NCBI GenBank assembly: GCA_934525625.1 | Contig: CAKSZL010000004.1 | Span: 186,001 to 250,000, forward strand | Source: an uncultured Burkholderiaceae bacterium | GTDB lineage: Bacteria > Pseudomonadota > Gammaproteobacteria > Burkholderiales > Burkholderiaceae_B | Length of the DNA: 64,000 nt | Direction of reading: 5' to 3' | In this document: positions 39,139 through 49,695 of the stretch, piece by piece | Layout: every line of letters starts with the position of its first letter | Position numbering within the stretch: position 1 is the stretch's first letter | Notes under the pieces: generated by a model | What the model was told of the DNA's origin: nothing | Seen by the model: only the letters and a program-made list of their open reading frames with translations | Database searches by the model: none | Translations under genes and position numbers: made by a program

Positions 39139-40212
39139 TTAGTGCCAGATGTTCCAGGGCGTCTGCATCCAGATCGCCACCAGAACCAGCCAGACGCCGG
39201 TGATGGGAATGAACACCTTCCAGCCCAGACGCATGATCTGGTCGTAGCGATAGCGCGGGAAGGTGGCACGGAACCATATGAACATCGAAACCACGACGAA
39301 GGTCTTGATGAACATCCAGGCCCAGCCGGGTATCCAGGTGAACGGCGCGATGTCCACGGGCGGCAGCCAGCCGCCGAGGAACATGACGGAAGCCAGCGCC
39401 GACAACAGGATCATGTTCATGTATTCGGCCAGGAAGAACAGCGTAAAGCCCGAACCGGAATACTCGACCATGTGGCCGGCGACGATTTCGGACTCGCCCT
39501 CGACCACGTCGAAAGGATGGCGCGCGGTCTCGGCCACGATGGACACCACGTAGATGACGAACAGCGGCAGCAGCGGCAGCCAGTTCCACGACATGAAGCT
39601 GACGCCGTGCGAGGCGAACCAGCCCCTGCCCTGCCCCAGCACGATTTCGCTCATGTTGAGCGAGCCCGACACCAGCAGCACGGTGACCAGCACGAAGCCC
39701 ACGGCCAGTTCGTACGAAATGACCTGGGCCGAGGCGCGCATGGCGCCCAGCAGCGCGTACTTGGAGTTGGAGGCCCAGCCGGCGATGATGACGCCGTACA
39801 CGCCCACCGAGGTGATCGTCATGATGTACAGCAGGCCGGCGTTGACGTTGGCCAGCACCAGCTCGGGGCTGAACGGCATCACGGCCCAGGCGGCCAGCGC
39901 CGGCATCAGGATGACCAGCGGCGCGACCACGAACAGCAGCTTGTTGGCCTGCGACGGAACGACGACCTCTTTGGTCAGCAGCTTGAACACGTCGGCGAAG
40001 GGCTGGAGCAGCCCGCGCGGCCCGACCCGGGTGGGGCCCAGGCGCACGTGCATGAAGCCGATCATCTTGCGTTCCCAATAGGTAAGGTAGGCCACGCACA
40101 GAATGATGGGCACCGCGATGCAGACGATCTTGATCAGCGTCCAGACCACATACCACGCCGTTTCACCGATGAGGCCGGCGCCGAACGCTTGGAGTTGATT
40201 CAACCAGTCCAT
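39139..40212 (-). CDS. nuoH: NADH-quinone oxidoreductase subunit H
   Basis: Membrane subunit that forms the quinone-binding channel with NuoB and NuoD. From ATG 40212 it is 357 residues, with [20 protein letters not shown] and [20 protein letters not shown], the highly conserved quinone-site loops. The ATG overlaps the nuoG TAA by one base. Longer upstream extension lies inside nuoG and is rejected. Confidence 0.97.
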   Translation of the reverse strand: MDWLNQLQAFGAGLIGETAWYVVWTLIKIVCIAVPIILCVAYLTYWERKMIGFMHVRLGPTRVGPRGLLQPFADVFKLLTKEVVVPSQANKLLFVVAPLVILMPALAAWAVMPFSPELVLANVNAGLLYIMTITSVGVYGVIIAGWASNSKYALLGAMRASAQVISYELAVGFVLVTVLLVSGSLNMSEIVLGQGRGWFASHGVSFMSWNWLPLLPLFVIYVVSIVAETARHPFDVVEGESEIVAGHMVEYSGSGFTLFFLAEYMNMILLSALASVMFLGGWLPPVDIAPFTWIPGWAWMFIKTFVVVSMFIWFRATFPRYRYDQIMRLGWKVFIPITGVWLVLVAIWMQTPWNIWH

Positions 40213-42542
40213 TAGGCTTGCTCCACCGAAATCGGCCCGAAAGCGCCGCCCAGCGGGAGGGTCTCGGCAAATGCTGTCGAAACGCGCACGGCGCCGTCGG
40301 GAACGGCGGCGTCCAGCTCGGCCGTCAGCACGACTTCGCCGTCCTCGCCGCGCACCTTGACGCTGGCGCCGTCGGCCAGCGACAGCGCGGCCAGCGTAGC
40401 GGCGTTCATGCCGGCGCGCGGCGCGCGCGAGGCGCGGGTCTGTTGCAAGGGCTCGGCGCGGCGCACCAGGGCGTCGGTGCGGTAGATGGGCACGTCGCCG
40501 ACGCGCTGCAGGCCTTGGGCCAAGGCCGCCGGCAGGCGCACCAGGCCGCGGATCTCGTTGGACAGGCGCTCGCGGATGTCGCCGGTGAGCACGGCGTCGC
40601 GTACCGCTTCCGAGGTTTCTTCGTCGAAGCCCTGAAGCTGCAGCAGGTTGCCCAGCACGCGCAGCACTTTCCAGGCGGGACGGGTGTCGCCGACCGGCGC
40701 AGCCGTGCCCTTGAAGCTTTGCGCGCGGCCTTCGGCGCTGATGAAGGTGCCCGAGGTTTCGGTGAACGGCGCGATGGGCAGCATGACATCGGCCCAATCG
40801 GCGGCGGCCGAGAAGTAGGACGTCAGCGCCACGCTGAATTCCGCCGCCTTGAGCGTGCGCACCGCGCGCTCGCCGTGGTCGGCATCGAGAGCGGGCTCGG
40901 CGTGCAGCACGATGCAGGCCTTCAGGCCCTGCGTCAGCATCTGCTCGGCGCTCAGGCCGCCCTTGTCGGGCGTGGCGCCGGCCAGATAGCCGCCCACGGC
41001 ATTGGCGCCGGCGCCCAGGAAGCCCAGCTTGGCGCCGGTTTCGCGCGCGACGGCCTGCGCATTGGCCAGGATGACGCTGGCCACGGGCGAGGCTACGGCC
41101 ATGTTGCCGATGAGGATGGCGGTGTTCTTGCCTTTGCTCAGGCCCAGCGCGATGCGGCGCGCGTCGTCGTCCACGACGACGCCGGACAAGGCGTCGGGCA
41201 CGGGGCGCTGAGCCTGCTGCAGGTAGGCCACCAGCACCCGGGCCAGCGCCTCGGGCATGGCCGCGGGCGCCACGTTCAGGCGTGCGGCGACCGGGAACAG
41301 CGGGTCTTCGGCCAGGCTGCCGATGAAGGAAACCTGGGCGCCGCGCTTGCAGGCCTGGCGCAGGCGCTGCGCCATCAGGGGCTGCTCGGCGCGCAACGCC
41401 GAACCCACGACCAGCACGTTGTCCAGCTTGCCCAGCGCGGCGATGTCCATGCCCAGCCAGGGAATGCCGGCCAGGGCGTCGTCGAAATTCGGGTCGGTCT
41501 GGCGCAGGCGGAAATCGACGTTGCCGGAACCCAGGCCGCGCGCCACGCGCGCCAGCAAGGCCAATTCCTCGACCGTGGCGACGGGGCTGCCGATGGCGCC
41601 GATCTGGTTCGGGCCGTGTTTTTCATTGACTTGGGTAAGGCCCTTGGCCACGGCTTGCAGCGCGTCGGCCCACGAGGCTTCGCGCCAGGCGCCGTTGGCG
41701 TCGCGCACCATGGGCGAGGCCAGGCGGTCTTCGGTGTACAGGCCGGTGTACGAGAAGCGGTCGCGGTCGCTGATCCAGCATTCGTTGACGGCTTCGTTTT
41801 CAAAGGGCACCACGCGCACGACGCGGTTGTCCTTGAGCTGCACCACCAGGTTCGCGCCCAGGCTGTCGTGCGGGCTGACGGCGCGGCGGCGCGCCAGTTC
41901 CCAGGTACGGGCCTCGAAGCGGAAAGGCTTGGACGTCAGCGCGCCCACCGGGCAGATGTCTATCATGTTGCCGGAGAGTTCGGACTCGACGGCGCGGCCC
42001 ACGAAAGTGGTGATCTCGGAGTGCTCGCCCCGGTTCAGCATGCCCAGTTCCATGATGCCGCCGATTTCCTGGCCGAAGCGCACGCAGCGCGTGCAGTGGA
42101 TGCAGCGCTGCATTTCCTCGGCGGAGATGAGCGGGCCCATGGGCTTGTGGAACACGACCCGCTTTTCTTCTTTGTAGCGGGATTCGGAAGCGCCGTAGCC
42201 CACGGCCAGATCCTGCAACTGGCACTCGCCGCCCTGGTCGCAGACCGGGCAGTCCAGCGGGTGGTTGATGAGCAGGAATTCCATGACGCTTTCCTGCGCG
42301 GCCACGGCCTTGGTGGAAGCCGTGTGCACCACCATGCCCTGGGTGACCGGCGTGGCGCAGGCCGGCATGGCCTTGGGCGCCTTCTCGACCTCGACCAGGC
42401 ACATGCGGCAGTTGGCGGCAATGGAAAGCTTCTTGTGATAGCAGAAATGCGGCACGTACAGGCCCAGCTTGTGGGCAGCCTGCATCACCATGCTGCCTTC
42501 GGGGACCTCGACTTTTTTGCCGTCTATGGTTAGTTCGACCAT
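40212..42542 (-). CDS. nuoG: NADH-quinone oxidoreductase subunit G
   Basis: Iron-sulfur subunit on the peripheral arm. The 776-residue protein has an N-terminal 2Fe-2S domain ([20 protein letters not shown]), then the His-Cys-ligated N5 region ([20 protein letters not shown]) and the N4 motif [17 protein letters not shown] molybdopterin-oxidoreductase-like domain follows (~220-690). Length and motif order are normal for betaproteobacteria. Confidence 0.97.
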   Translation of the reverse strand: MVELTIDGKKVEVPEGSMVMQAAHKLGLYVPHFCYHKKLSIAANCRMCLVEVEKAPKAMPACATPVTQGMVVHTASTKAVAAQESVMEFLLINHPLDCPVCDQGGECQLQDLAVGYGASESRYKEEKRVVFHKPMGPLISAEEMQRCIHCTRCVRFGQEIGGIMELGMLNRGEHSEITTFVGRAVESELSGNMIDICPVGALTSKPFRFEARTWELARRRAVSPHDSLGANLVVQLKDNRVVRVVPFENEAVNECWISDRDRFSYTGLYTEDRLASPMVRDANGAWREASWADALQAVAKGLTQVNEKHGPNQIGAIGSPVATVEELALLARVARGLGSGNVDFRLRQTDPNFDDALAGIPWLGMDIAALGKLDNVLVVGSALRAEQPLMAQRLRQACKRGAQVSFIGSLAEDPLFPVAARLNVAPAAMPEALARVLVAYLQQAQRPVPDALSGVVVDDDARRIALGLSKGKNTAILIGNMAVASPVASVILANAQAVARETGAKLGFLGAGANAVGGYLAGATPDKGGLSAEQMLTQGLKACIVLHAEPALDADHGERAVRTLKAAEFSVALTSYFSAAADWADVMLPIAPFTETSGTFISAEGRAQSFKGTAAPVGDTRPAWKVLRVLGNLLQLQGFDEETSEAVRDAVLTGDIRERLSNEIRGLVRLPAALAQGLQRVGDVPIYRTDALVRRAEPLQQTRASRAPRAGMNAATLAALSLADGASVKVRGEDGEVVLTAELDAAVPDGAVRVSTAFAETLPLGGAFGPISVEQA

Positions 42543-42557
42543 GCGCTTGTCCTGAGC

Positions 42558-43922
42558 CTACAGATAGGTGGGCACCACGCAGCTTTTGTGCTCGATGTGG
42601 TGTGCGAACTCGTCGCGGAAATGCTTGATGAAACTGCGTACCGGCATGGCTGCCGCGTCGCCCAATGCGCAGATGGTGCGCCCCATGATGTTCGACGCCA
42701 CCGAATCCAGCACGTCGAGGTCTTCGGGACGGCCCTGGCCGTTCTCGATACGGTGCACCATGCGGTACAGCCAGCCGGTGCCTTCGCGGCACGGCGTGCA
42801 CTGGCCGCAGCTTTCCTCGAAATAGAAGTACGACAGGCGCAACAGCGACTTGACCATGCAGCGGGTTTCGTCCATGACGATGACCGCGCCCGAACCGAGC
42901 ATGGACCCCGCCTTGGAAATGCTGTCGTAGTCCATCGTGCATTCCATCATGATGTCGGCGGGCAGCACGGGCGCGCTGGAGCCGCCGGGAATGACGGCCT
43001 TGAGCTTGCGCCCGCCCTTGACGCCGCCGGCCAGCTCCAGCAGTTTGGAGAACGGCGTGCCCATGGGAATTTCGTAGTTGCCGGGCAGCTCGACGTCGCC
43101 CGAGATCGAATACAGCTTGGTGCCGCCGTTGTTGGGCTTGCCGACTTCCAGGTAGGCCTGGCCGCCGTTGCGGATAATCCAGGGCACCGCGGCGAAGGTC
43201 TCGGTGTTGTTGATGGTGGTGGGCTTGCCGTACAGGCCGAAGCTGGCGGGGAAAGGCGGCTTGAAGCGCGGCTGGCCTTTCTTGCCTTCCAGCGATTCCA
43301 GCAAGGCGGTTTCCTCGCCGCAGATGTAGGCGCCGTAGCCATGGAAGGCGTGCAGCTGGAAGCTGAAGCCCGAACCCATGATGTTGTCGCCCAGGAAGCC
43401 CGCCGTGCGCGCTTCTTCCAGGGCCTCCTCGAAGCGCTCGTAGACTTCGAAGATTTCGCCGTGGATGTAGTTGTAGCCCACGCTGATGCCCATCGCGTAG
43501 GCGGCGATGGCCATGCCTTCGATGACGATGTGCGGGTTGAAGCGCAGGATGTCGCGGTCTTTGAAGGTGCCGGGCTCGCCCTCGTCGGAGTTGCAGACCA
43601 GGTATTTCTGGCCCGGCAAGTCGCGCGGCATGAAGCTCCATTTCAGGCCGGTGGGAAAGCCCGCGCCGCCGCGCCCGCGCAAGGCGGAAGCCTTGACTTC
43701 GGCGATGACTTCCTCGGGCTTCATCGTGGTGACGACTTTGCGCAGGGCTTCGTAGCCGCCGCGCGCGACGTAATCCTGCAGCCGCCAGTTGTCGCCGTCG
43801 ATGCCGGCCATGATTTGGGGGTCGAGATGGCGGCCGTGCAGCACCATGCTGCGCGAGGCGTCGCCGCCCGGCACGGGCTCCAGGCCCTGCGAAAACCGGT
43901 TCAACAAGATGTCGATGCTCAT
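42558..43922 (-). CDS. nuoF: NADH-quinone oxidoreductase subunit F
   Basis: NADH-binding subunit with FMN and cluster N3. ATG 43922 gives 454 residues. Glycine-rich NADH loop [18 protein letters not shown] region [35 protein letters not shown] and the N3 ligands [10 protein letters not shown] are all present. Its start overlaps the nuoE stop (ATGA). Confidence 0.97.
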   Translation of the reverse strand: MSIDILLNRFSQGLEPVPGGDASRSMVLHGRHLDPQIMAGIDGDNWRLQDYVARGGYEALRKVVTTMKPEEVIAEVKASALRGRGGAGFPTGLKWSFMPRDLPGQKYLVCNSDEGEPGTFKDRDILRFNPHIVIEGMAIAAYAMGISVGYNYIHGEIFEVYERFEEALEEARTAGFLGDNIMGSGFSFQLHAFHGYGAYICGEETALLESLEGKKGQPRFKPPFPASFGLYGKPTTINNTETFAAVPWIIRNGGQAYLEVGKPNNGGTKLYSISGDVELPGNYEIPMGTPFSKLLELAGGVKGGRKLKAVIPGGSSAPVLPADIMMECTMDYDSISKAGSMLGSGAVIVMDETRCMVKSLLRLSYFYFEESCGQCTPCREGTGWLYRMVHRIENGQGRPEDLDVLDSVASNIMGRTICALGDAAAMPVRSFIKHFRDEFAHHIEHKSCVVPTYL

Positions 43923-44413
43923 GCGGATTCTCCGTGCTGGCGCAGTTCGTCTAGCATGGCGTCGATGCGCTCGGGCTGCATGCGCACGCACATGTGCTGG
44001 TTGTTGACCAGCACCACCGGCGAATCGCCGCAAGCGCCCATGCACTCGCCTTCCATCAGCGTGAACAGGCCGTCCGGCGTGGTTTCACGAAAACCGATGC
44101 CCAGCTTCTGCTTGATGTAGTCGGCGCTCTTGACGCCGTCGCGCAAGGCACAGGGCAGGTTCGTGCACACCGTGATCTTGAAGCGGCCGACAGCGTGGGT
44201 GTCGAACATGTTGTAGAAGGTGGCGACTTCCTGCACGGCGATGGGCTGCACGCCGATGTAGCCGGCCACGTCTTCGATGACTTCGGTGGTGACCCACCCT
44301 TTTTCTTTCTGCGCAATGGCCAGCGCGGCCATGATCGCGGACTGCCTCTGGTCGTCCGGGAACTTGGCGAGCTCTCGGTCTATCTTGCGATACGCTTGTT
44401 CGGAAAGCAGCAT
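43919..44413 (-). CDS. nuoE: NADH-quinone oxidoreductase subunit E
   Basis: Thioredoxin-fold subunit with 2Fe-2S cluster N1a. ATG 44413 gives 164 residues. The four ligands appear in [12 protein letters not shown] and [17 protein letters not shown]. The upstream open frame overlaps nuoD antisense-free sequence but lacks family similarity, so the shorter start is used. Confidence 0.96.
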   Translation of the reverse strand: MLLSEQAYRKIDRELAKFPDDQRQSAIMAALAIAQKEKGWVTTEVIEDVAGYIGVQPIAVQEVATFYNMFDTHAVGRFKITVCTNLPCALRDGVKSADYIKQKLGIGFRETTPDGLFTLMEGECMGACGDSPVVLVNNQHMCVRMQPERIDAMLDELRQHGESA

Positions 44414-44448
44414 AGTTTGGTCCGATAGTAGCTTGTATGGATACCCGT

Positions 44449-45705
44449 TCAGCGGTCGATTTCGCCAAACACGATATCCAGCGTCCCGATGATGGTGACG
44501 GCGTCGGCGATCATGTGGCCGCGGGACAATTCGTCCAGCGCCTCCAGATGCACGAAGCCGGGGGCGCGGATCTTGACGCGGTACGGCTTGTTGGCGCCAT
44601 CGGAAATCATGTAGATGCCGAATTCGCCCTTGGGATGCTCGACCGCCGCATAGGCTTCGCCGGCGGGCACGTGCATGCCTTCGGTGAACAGCTTGAAGTG
44701 GTGGATGAGCTCTTCCATGCCCAGCTTCATGCGTTCGCGCTTGGGCGGCGCCACTTTGTGGTTGTCGACGATGACCGGGCCGGGGTTGTTGCGCAGCCAT
44801 TCGACGCACTGGCGGATGATGCGGTTGCTTTCGCGCATTTCGGCGATGCGCACCAGGTAGCGGTCGTAGCAGTCGCCCTCTTTGCCCACGGGAATGTCGA
44901 AATCGACGCGGTCGTAGACTTCGTAGGGCTGCATCTTGCGCAGATCCCAGGCGACGCCGGAACCGCGCAGCATGGGGCCGGTAAAGCCCAGCGCCTTGGC
45001 GCGTTCGGGGTCGACCACGCCGACGCCCACCAGGCGCTGCTTCCAGATGCGGTTGTCGGTCAGCAGGGTTTCGTATTCATCGACGCACTTGGGGAAGCGG
45101 TTGGTGAAGTCTTCGATGAAGTCCAGCAGCGAGCCCGAGCGCGCGTCGTTCATGACGCGCACTTCCTTGGCGCCGCGGTACTGGCTGGATTCGCCGTACT
45201 GGGGCATGGAGTCGGGCAGGTCGCGGTAGACGCCGCCGGGACGGTAGTAGGCCGCGTGCAGACGCGCGCCCGACACCGCCTCGTAGCAGTCCATCAGGTC
45301 TTCGCGCTCGCGGAAGGCATACAGGAACACCGCCATCGCGCCCACGTCGAGCGCGTGCGAACCGATGGACATGAGGTGGTTCAGCACGCGCGTGATCTCG
45401 TCGAACATCACGCGGATGTACTGCGCGCGCAGCGGCACTTCGATGCCCAGCAGCTTCTCGATGGCCATGACGTAGGCGTGCTCGTTGCACATCATCGAGA
45501 CGTAGTCGAGGCGATCCATGTAGGGCAAGGCCTGCAGGAAGGTCTTGTGCTCGGCCAGTTTCTCGGTGCCCCGGTGCAGCAGCCCGATGTGCGGATCGGC
45601 GCGCTGGATGACTTCGCCGTCCAGTTCGAGCACCAGGCGCAGCACGCCGTGCGCGGCCGGGTGCTGCGGACCGAAGTTGAGGGTGTAGTTCTTGATTTCT
45701 GCCAT
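44449..45705 (-). CDS. nuoD: NADH-quinone oxidoreductase subunit D
   Basis: 49-kDa-type subunit shaping the quinone pocket. It is 418 residues with [20 protein letters not shown] (quinone-site His), [19 protein letters not shown] and the C-terminal [12 protein letters not shown] ending typical of the family. It lies 3 bp after nuoC. Confidence 0.97.
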   Translation of the reverse strand: MAEIKNYTLNFGPQHPAAHGVLRLVLELDGEVIQRADPHIGLLHRGTEKLAEHKTFLQALPYMDRLDYVSMMCNEHAYVMAIEKLLGIEVPLRAQYIRVMFDEITRVLNHLMSIGSHALDVGAMAVFLYAFREREDLMDCYEAVSGARLHAAYYRPGGVYRDLPDSMPQYGESSQYRGAKEVRVMNDARSGSLLDFIEDFTNRFPKCVDEYETLLTDNRIWKQRLVGVGVVDPERAKALGFTGPMLRGSGVAWDLRKMQPYEVYDRVDFDIPVGKEGDCYDRYLVRIAEMRESNRIIRQCVEWLRNNPGPVIVDNHKVAPPKRERMKLGMEELIHHFKLFTEGMHVPAGEAYAAVEHPKGEFGIYMISDGANKPYRVKIRAPGFVHLEALDELSRGHMIADAVTIIGTLDIVFGEIDR

Positions 45706-45708
45706 GTT

Positions 45709-46332
45709 CTAGCGCCCCATTCCGTAGCCGTCTTCGCGCACGATGCGCGGCGTGACTTCGCGCGGCTCGATCGTTACGGGCTGGTAGATGACTCGTTTTT
45801 GTTCGGGGTCGAAACGCATTTCGACGTTGCCCGACAGCGGGAAGTCTTTGCGGAAGGGATGCCCGATGAAGCCGTAGTCGGTAAGAATGCGGCGCAGGTC
45901 GGGATGGCCCTCGAAGACGATGCCGTACATGTCGAAGGCTTCACGCTCGAACCAGTTGACGCTAGGCCAAACCTCGACCAGCGAACCCAGGATGGGGAAG
46001 TCTTCGCTTTCGACCCAGGCGCGCACGCGCAGGCGCCAGTTGTGGCGCACGGACATCAGGTGCGCCACCACGGCGAAGCGACGCGGGAAAGGCGACGGCT
46101 GATGCTGGCGCAGCGGCTGGCCCCAGGCCAAGTAATCGACGCCGCACAGATCGATGCACTGTTCGAAGGACAGCTCGGGCGTGTCGCGCAGCGCGGCACA
46201 GGCCTCTTGCCAGCGATCGGCGGGGATTTCGAGGGTGAGTTCGCCCAAGGCTTCGGTAAGCGCGGCCTGCTCGCCGAACTGAGCCCGGATGCGTGTTGCA
46301 AGGCTGTCTAGCCGTGACTGGGTTTGGGTCAT
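45709..46332 (-). CDS. nuoC: NADH-quinone oxidoreductase subunit C
   Basis: 30-kDa-type structural subunit of the peripheral arm, separate from NuoD (not fused as in E. coli). It is 207 residues with the family motifs [24 protein letters not shown] (here [20 protein letters not shown]), [20 protein letters not shown] and [20 protein letters not shown]. Confidence 0.96.
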   Translation of the reverse strand: MTQTQSRLDSLATRIRAQFGEQAALTEALGELTLEIPADRWQEACAALRDTPELSFEQCIDLCGVDYLAWGQPLRQHQPSPFPRRFAVVAHLMSVRHNWRLRVRAWVESEDFPILGSLVEVWPSVNWFEREAFDMYGIVFEGHPDLRRILTDYGFIGHPFRKDFPLSGNVEMRFDPEQKRVIYQPVTIEPREVTPRIVREDGYGMGR

Positions 46333-46380
46333 GTGGGACGCCCCGGAAACGGAGAAGAAATAAGCATGTCGTGCCCCCGA

Positions 46381-46857
46381 CTATCGCGCGATAGTGTTGG
46401 TGAGGCGGATTTTGTTCTGCATCTGCAGCAGGCCGTACACCAGGGCTTCCGCCGTGGGGGGGCAGCCGGGCACGTAGACGTCCACCGGCACGATGCGGTC
46501 GCAGCCGCGCACCACCGAATAGGAGTAGTGGTAGTAGCCGCCGCCGTTGGCACAGGAGCCCATGGAAAGCACCCAGCGGGGTTCGGCCATCTGGTCGTAC
46601 ACCTTGCGCAGGGCGGGCGCCATCTTGTTGCACAGCGTGCCCGCCACGATCATCAGATCGGACTGGCGCGGACTGGGCCGGAAGATGATGCCGAACTGGT
46701 CGAGATCGTAGCGTGCCGCACCGGCATGCATCATCTCGACCGCGCAACAGGCCAGCCCGAATGTCATGGGCCAGAGCGACCCTGTCTTGGCCCAGTTCAG
46801 GAATTTATCCGCGCTGGTAGTAATGAAGCCTTCTTTCAGAATGCCGTCGATCGCCAT
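46381..46857 (-). CDS. nuoB: NADH-quinone oxidoreductase subunit B
   Basis: Holds cluster N2, which reduces quinone. It is 158 residues. The vicinal cysteine pair is in [13 protein letters not shown] and the remaining ligands in [13 protein letters not shown] and [11 protein letters not shown]. Confidence 0.97.
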   Translation of the reverse strand: MAIDGILKEGFITTSADKFLNWAKTGSLWPMTFGLACCAVEMMHAGAARYDLDQFGIIFRPSPRQSDLMIVAGTLCNKMAPALRKVYDQMAEPRWVLSMGSCANGGGYYHYSYSVVRGCDRIVPVDVYVPGCPPTAEALVYGLLQMQNKIRLTNTIAR

Positions 46858-46969
46858 GATATTGCCTTATAGCCTTCTGGAAACCGGCCGCCATGCATTT
46901 GCGCATACGGCCCGCCAGACGTTCCGCGCATAGCGCAGGCGCCAATAAGTAAAAGGGAAACTGCGGGGG

Positions 46970-47329
46970 CTACTCCCAGTCGAGCGCGCCCTTCTTCCAT
47001 TCGTACAAAAAACCCGCCGTCAGGACAGCCAAGAACACCATGACCGTCCAGAAACCGACCAGGCCTACCGTGCCGTTGGCGATGGCCCACGGAAACAGGA
47101 ACGCGATTTCGAGGTCGAACAGAATGAACAGGATGGCTACCAGGTAGTAGCGCACATCGAACTTCATGCGGGAATCGTCAAACGCCTCGAAACCGCACTC
47201 GTACGGCGAAAGCTTTTGTTCGTCGGGGCGATGAGGCCCCAGCACGCGCCCAACGGAAAGCAGCACGAACCCAATGACGACAGCGACCGCGATGAACAGC
47301 AAAACGGGGAAGTACTGTTGCAAATTCAT
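46970..47329 (-). CDS. nuoA: NADH-quinone oxidoreductase subunit A
   Basis: Small three-helix membrane subunit at the start of the operon. ATG 47329 gives 119 residues, with [20 protein letters not shown] and the [14 protein letters not shown] signature. A 112-bp gap to nuoB is the largest in the operon. A TATAAT box lies ~83 bases upstream. Confidence 0.96.
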   Translation of the reverse strand: MNLQQYFPVLLFIAVAVVIGFVLLSVGRVLGPHRPDEQKLSPYECGFEAFDDSRMKFDVRYYLVAILFILFDLEIAFLFPWAIANGTVGLVGFWTVMVFLAVLTAGFLYEWKKGALDWE

Positions 47330-47411
47330 GCCAAAAGCCTGACGTAATGAAACTATGGGATTGTAGCATTTTACGAGCATCCGCATACGGGCAAACCCTC
47401 AAGCCGCCCGC

Positions 47412-47417
47412 ATTATA
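47412..47417 (-). promoter_or_regulatory. Candidate -10 box of the nuo operon
   Basis: TATAAT on the minus strand, inside GGCATATAATGC, ~83 bases before nuoA and downstream of the porin terminator. No good -35 hexamer is seen at the expected distance, so activator dependence is possible. Confidence 0.45.
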
Positions 47418-47455
47418 TGCCACTGTCCGCCCCATGCGTGGCGCGGAAACACAAA

Positions 47456-47487
47456 AGAAAAAGCCACTCCGGAGAGTGGCTTTTTTC
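47456..47487. terminator. Intrinsic terminator of the porin gene
   Basis: AAGCCACTC/GAGTGGCTT 9-bp stem with CGGA loop, flanked by A-rich and T6 runs. It works on the minus strand after the porin stop. Confidence 0.9.
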
Positions 47488-47596
47488 ACATACCAGCATG
47501 TGATTTGAGTATGCCGGCCAGCCCTTGCGGAACCAGCCGGCGAACCTTCCGCGTCATGCCCGGAGAGGTTTCCGGGCACGGGCGGCCACACCGGTA

Positions 47597-48718
47597 TTAG
47601 AAGCGGTGACGGATACCGGCGCCGACGGTGTACGACTTTGCATCGGGTTGCAGAGCCAGGTTGTCGACGTAGGAGCCCATCACGTACAGGTTGGTGCGCT
47701 TGGACAGGTCGTGCGTGAAGCCCAGACCGTAGATGTGCTGCTTGTCCAGCTTGGTGGCTGCGCCCGCGTAGGCCAGACCCTTGCGAGTGGGGTCAACCAT
47801 GCTCCAGGAAGCCAGAACCTTGTTGCGCTCGCCCAGGGGGGCGCTCACGCCAACGGTGTAGCTCCAGGCGCGGAACAGATCGTTGTACTGAGCGATGGGA
47901 GCAGGGCCGCCGTTGCCCAAGCCGTTCAGGAAGCCGTTCGTGCCGGCCCAGCCGTTTTCGGTGCGGCCAACGCCCAGGTGCAGGGCGACGACTTCGAAGT
48001 CGTAGCTACCAGCCAGGTTCCAGGACTTGACGGTTACGCCGGGGAAATTCAGCGACGTATCGCTGTTCTTGATCTGGTCGTAGGTCAGGACAGCGGCCAG
48101 GGGGCCGTTGGCATAACGCAGACCGGTGGTGATGGCGCGAACGTTGGGTTCACCGGCACCTTGCTTGAACTGCTGGTTGCCGTTGGTGTTGAACGAGTAG
48201 CCAACGCCGAACTGGAAGCCCGAGAAGCTGGGGGTCTGGTATTGAACCTGATTGTCGTAGCGGTTTTCAGCGAAGCTGAAGGCGCCCGAGGAGCGAGCCT
48301 GGCCGAAGTTGTTGCCGAAGGGGCTGACGACGCCGGACAGCCACTGGTGGCCGATGGTGCCTTGACGGCCGAAGGTCAGGCGACCCCAGTTGTCGGACTG
48401 CAGGCCAACGAAAGCTTCACGGCCGAACAGGCGGCCGCCCTGGCTTTGCTGACCGGTGCCCAGGTTGAAGCCGCTTTCCAGGGTGAAGATGGCCTTCAGG
48501 CCGTCACCCAGGTCTTCGGAGCCGCGCAGACCCCAGCGGTTGCTGGACTGACCGCCGTCCAGGAAGCCGGTATTCTTGCCGCTGTTACCAGCACCATCCT
48601 TGAATTTCGTGTAACCGATACCACCGTCGACAACGCCGTACAGCGTAACGGAAGTCTCGGCCTGAGCCGCACCGGCGAAACCGACGATCAGCGCGGCGGC
48701 AAGCATACTTTTCTTCAT
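47597..48718 (-). CDS. Outer-membrane porin, Gram-negative general porin family
   Basis: Trimeric diffusion porin. ATG 48718 gives 373 residues with a cleaved signal (MKKSMLAAALIVGFAGAAQA) and mature start AETSVTLYGVVDGGIGYTKF. Typical features are SSNRWGLRGSEDLGDGLKAI, GRLFGREAFVGLQSDNWGRL and the C-terminal Phe (GAGIRHRF). The family matches Bordetella/Burkholderia porins (OmpC/PorB-like). Its position just upstream of nuoA is, to my knowledge, also found in Bordetella. Confidence 0.95.
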   Translation of the reverse strand: MKKSMLAAALIVGFAGAAQAETSVTLYGVVDGGIGYTKFKDGAGNSGKNTGFLDGGQSSNRWGLRGSEDLGDGLKAIFTLESGFNLGTGQQSQGGRLFGREAFVGLQSDNWGRLTFGRQGTIGHQWLSGVVSPFGNNFGQARSSGAFSFAENRYDNQVQYQTPSFSGFQFGVGYSFNTNGNQQFKQGAGEPNVRAITTGLRYANGPLAAVLTYDQIKNSDTSLNFPGVTVKSWNLAGSYDFEVVALHLGVGRTENGWAGTNGFLNGLGNGGPAPIAQYNDLFRAWSYTVGVSAPLGERNKVLASWSMVDPTRKGLAYAGAATKLDKQHIYGLGFTHDLSKRTNLYVMGSYVDNLALQPDAKSYTVGAGIRHRF

Positions 48719-49207
48719 GATGAGAAATCTCCGTAGATTTGAGATGAGGCTGGTGACGCCGTCATGGCGGGCCACCTTGTTCAACTTCGCGACGCACCGG
48801 ATCGTCCGTGTCAGCGAAAGTTGTAGCTATTCCACCAAACTTTTCCCTTGATGGCTATGCGCAACGCAGGCGGCGCCCTAGATTTGTCTTTTTCCGTTGC
48901 TGCCAAGCAACAAAAACCCCGATTTCTGCGATTTTCACGGCTGTTCGTGGTTTTTCAGCCACGCTCGTGAAAAGGCCCGAAAAGCGGGAAAATACGCTTT
49001 TCGGGCCCCTGGGATTAGCCTCTATATGATGAATTTTTTGTTTCTATTCATATATTTCCGAGAAATATACAGAAACAACCAGACATGTCTTCATACCTAT
49101 TCAAATACACCGCCGCGCCCTGGTTTCCCTGGGAGACGGGTCAACACCTACACACAGGACATTAACATTTGGATAGAATTTCGGGCCGCTAAAATCGGCC
49201 CCGAGAT
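48719..49207. other. Porin upstream region, AT-richer than surroundings
   Basis: About 490 bases without a credible gene. The part next to the porin must hold its promoter and a GGAG ribosome-binding site. The middle holds the terminator of the leftward BamE-like gene; the right half is AT-rich with no clear pattern. Confidence 0.6.
48970..49007 (-). terminator. Intrinsic terminator of the adhesin-secretion gene cluster
   Basis: Perfect 13-bp stem GGCCCGAAAAGCG/CGCTTTTCGGGCC with an 8-base loop. On the minus strand it is followed by TTTTCACG, ~200 bases after the stop of the BamE-like gene. Confidence 0.75.
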
Positions 49208-49663
49208 TTACTGCGCCCCATTAACGATATCCAGGCATTGATGGCGGCGCCAAGCCGCTTCTTTTACCTGCTGCTGGCCATCGAACACCACTTTGTACTG
49301 GCACACCATGAAATTCTGCGAACGCGGCAGCTGGAACGTGAAATTGTAGTGCCACGCCTCGGCCCCGGGCTCGCCTTCCAGCGGCTGGCCTATCAGGCGC
49401 ACGACTTCCGGCGCCGGCACCCCCGGCACGATCTGGCGGAAGCGCTGCGGCTGCGTCATCACTCCATCACGCTGGAAGGGTTCGTCGTAGTCCGGCAGCT
49501 CCATCTGCACGTCCGGGTACGTCAGCTTGCCGGGGTTGCTGACCGGGTCGACCGGGTTGGCCGCTTGCGCCGCGCCGGCCGTCCACAAGGTGGCTGTCGC
49601 GATGGCGGTCCATACGGCGCGCCGCGCTCCCGTCGATCGAAAAATGAAATTGCCTGCTTGCAT
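49208..49663 (-). CDS. BamE/SmpA-OmlA-like periplasmic protein in the secretion cluster
   Basis: 151 residues with an N-terminal signal peptide ending near AGAAQAANPV (no lipobox Cys seen). Residues ~80-145 (PGVPAPEVVRLIGQPLEGEP, AWHYNFTFQL and CQYKVVFDGQQQVKEAAWR) have the pattern of the BamE/SmpA-OmlA fold. Two Cys could form a disulfide. It lies 32 bp after the HlyD gene and is probably co-transcribed, so a role near secretion or the outer membrane is plausible. The family call is tentative. Confidence 0.6.
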   Translation of the reverse strand: MQAGNFIFRSTGARRAVWTAIATATLWTAGAAQAANPVDPVSNPGKLTYPDVQMELPDYDEPFQRDGVMTQPQRFRQIVPGVPAPEVVRLIGQPLEGEPGAEAWHYNFTFQLPRSQNFMVCQYKVVFDGQQQVKEAAWRRHQCLDIVNGAQ

Positions 49664-49695
49664 GATGCGTCCTCTTGTTCTGAAACAGCCGGCCC

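Noticed and set aside
39143..40215. Plus-strand frames opposite nuoH
   Set aside because: Antisense to a fully conserved complex I subunit; no ribosome-binding sites or families.
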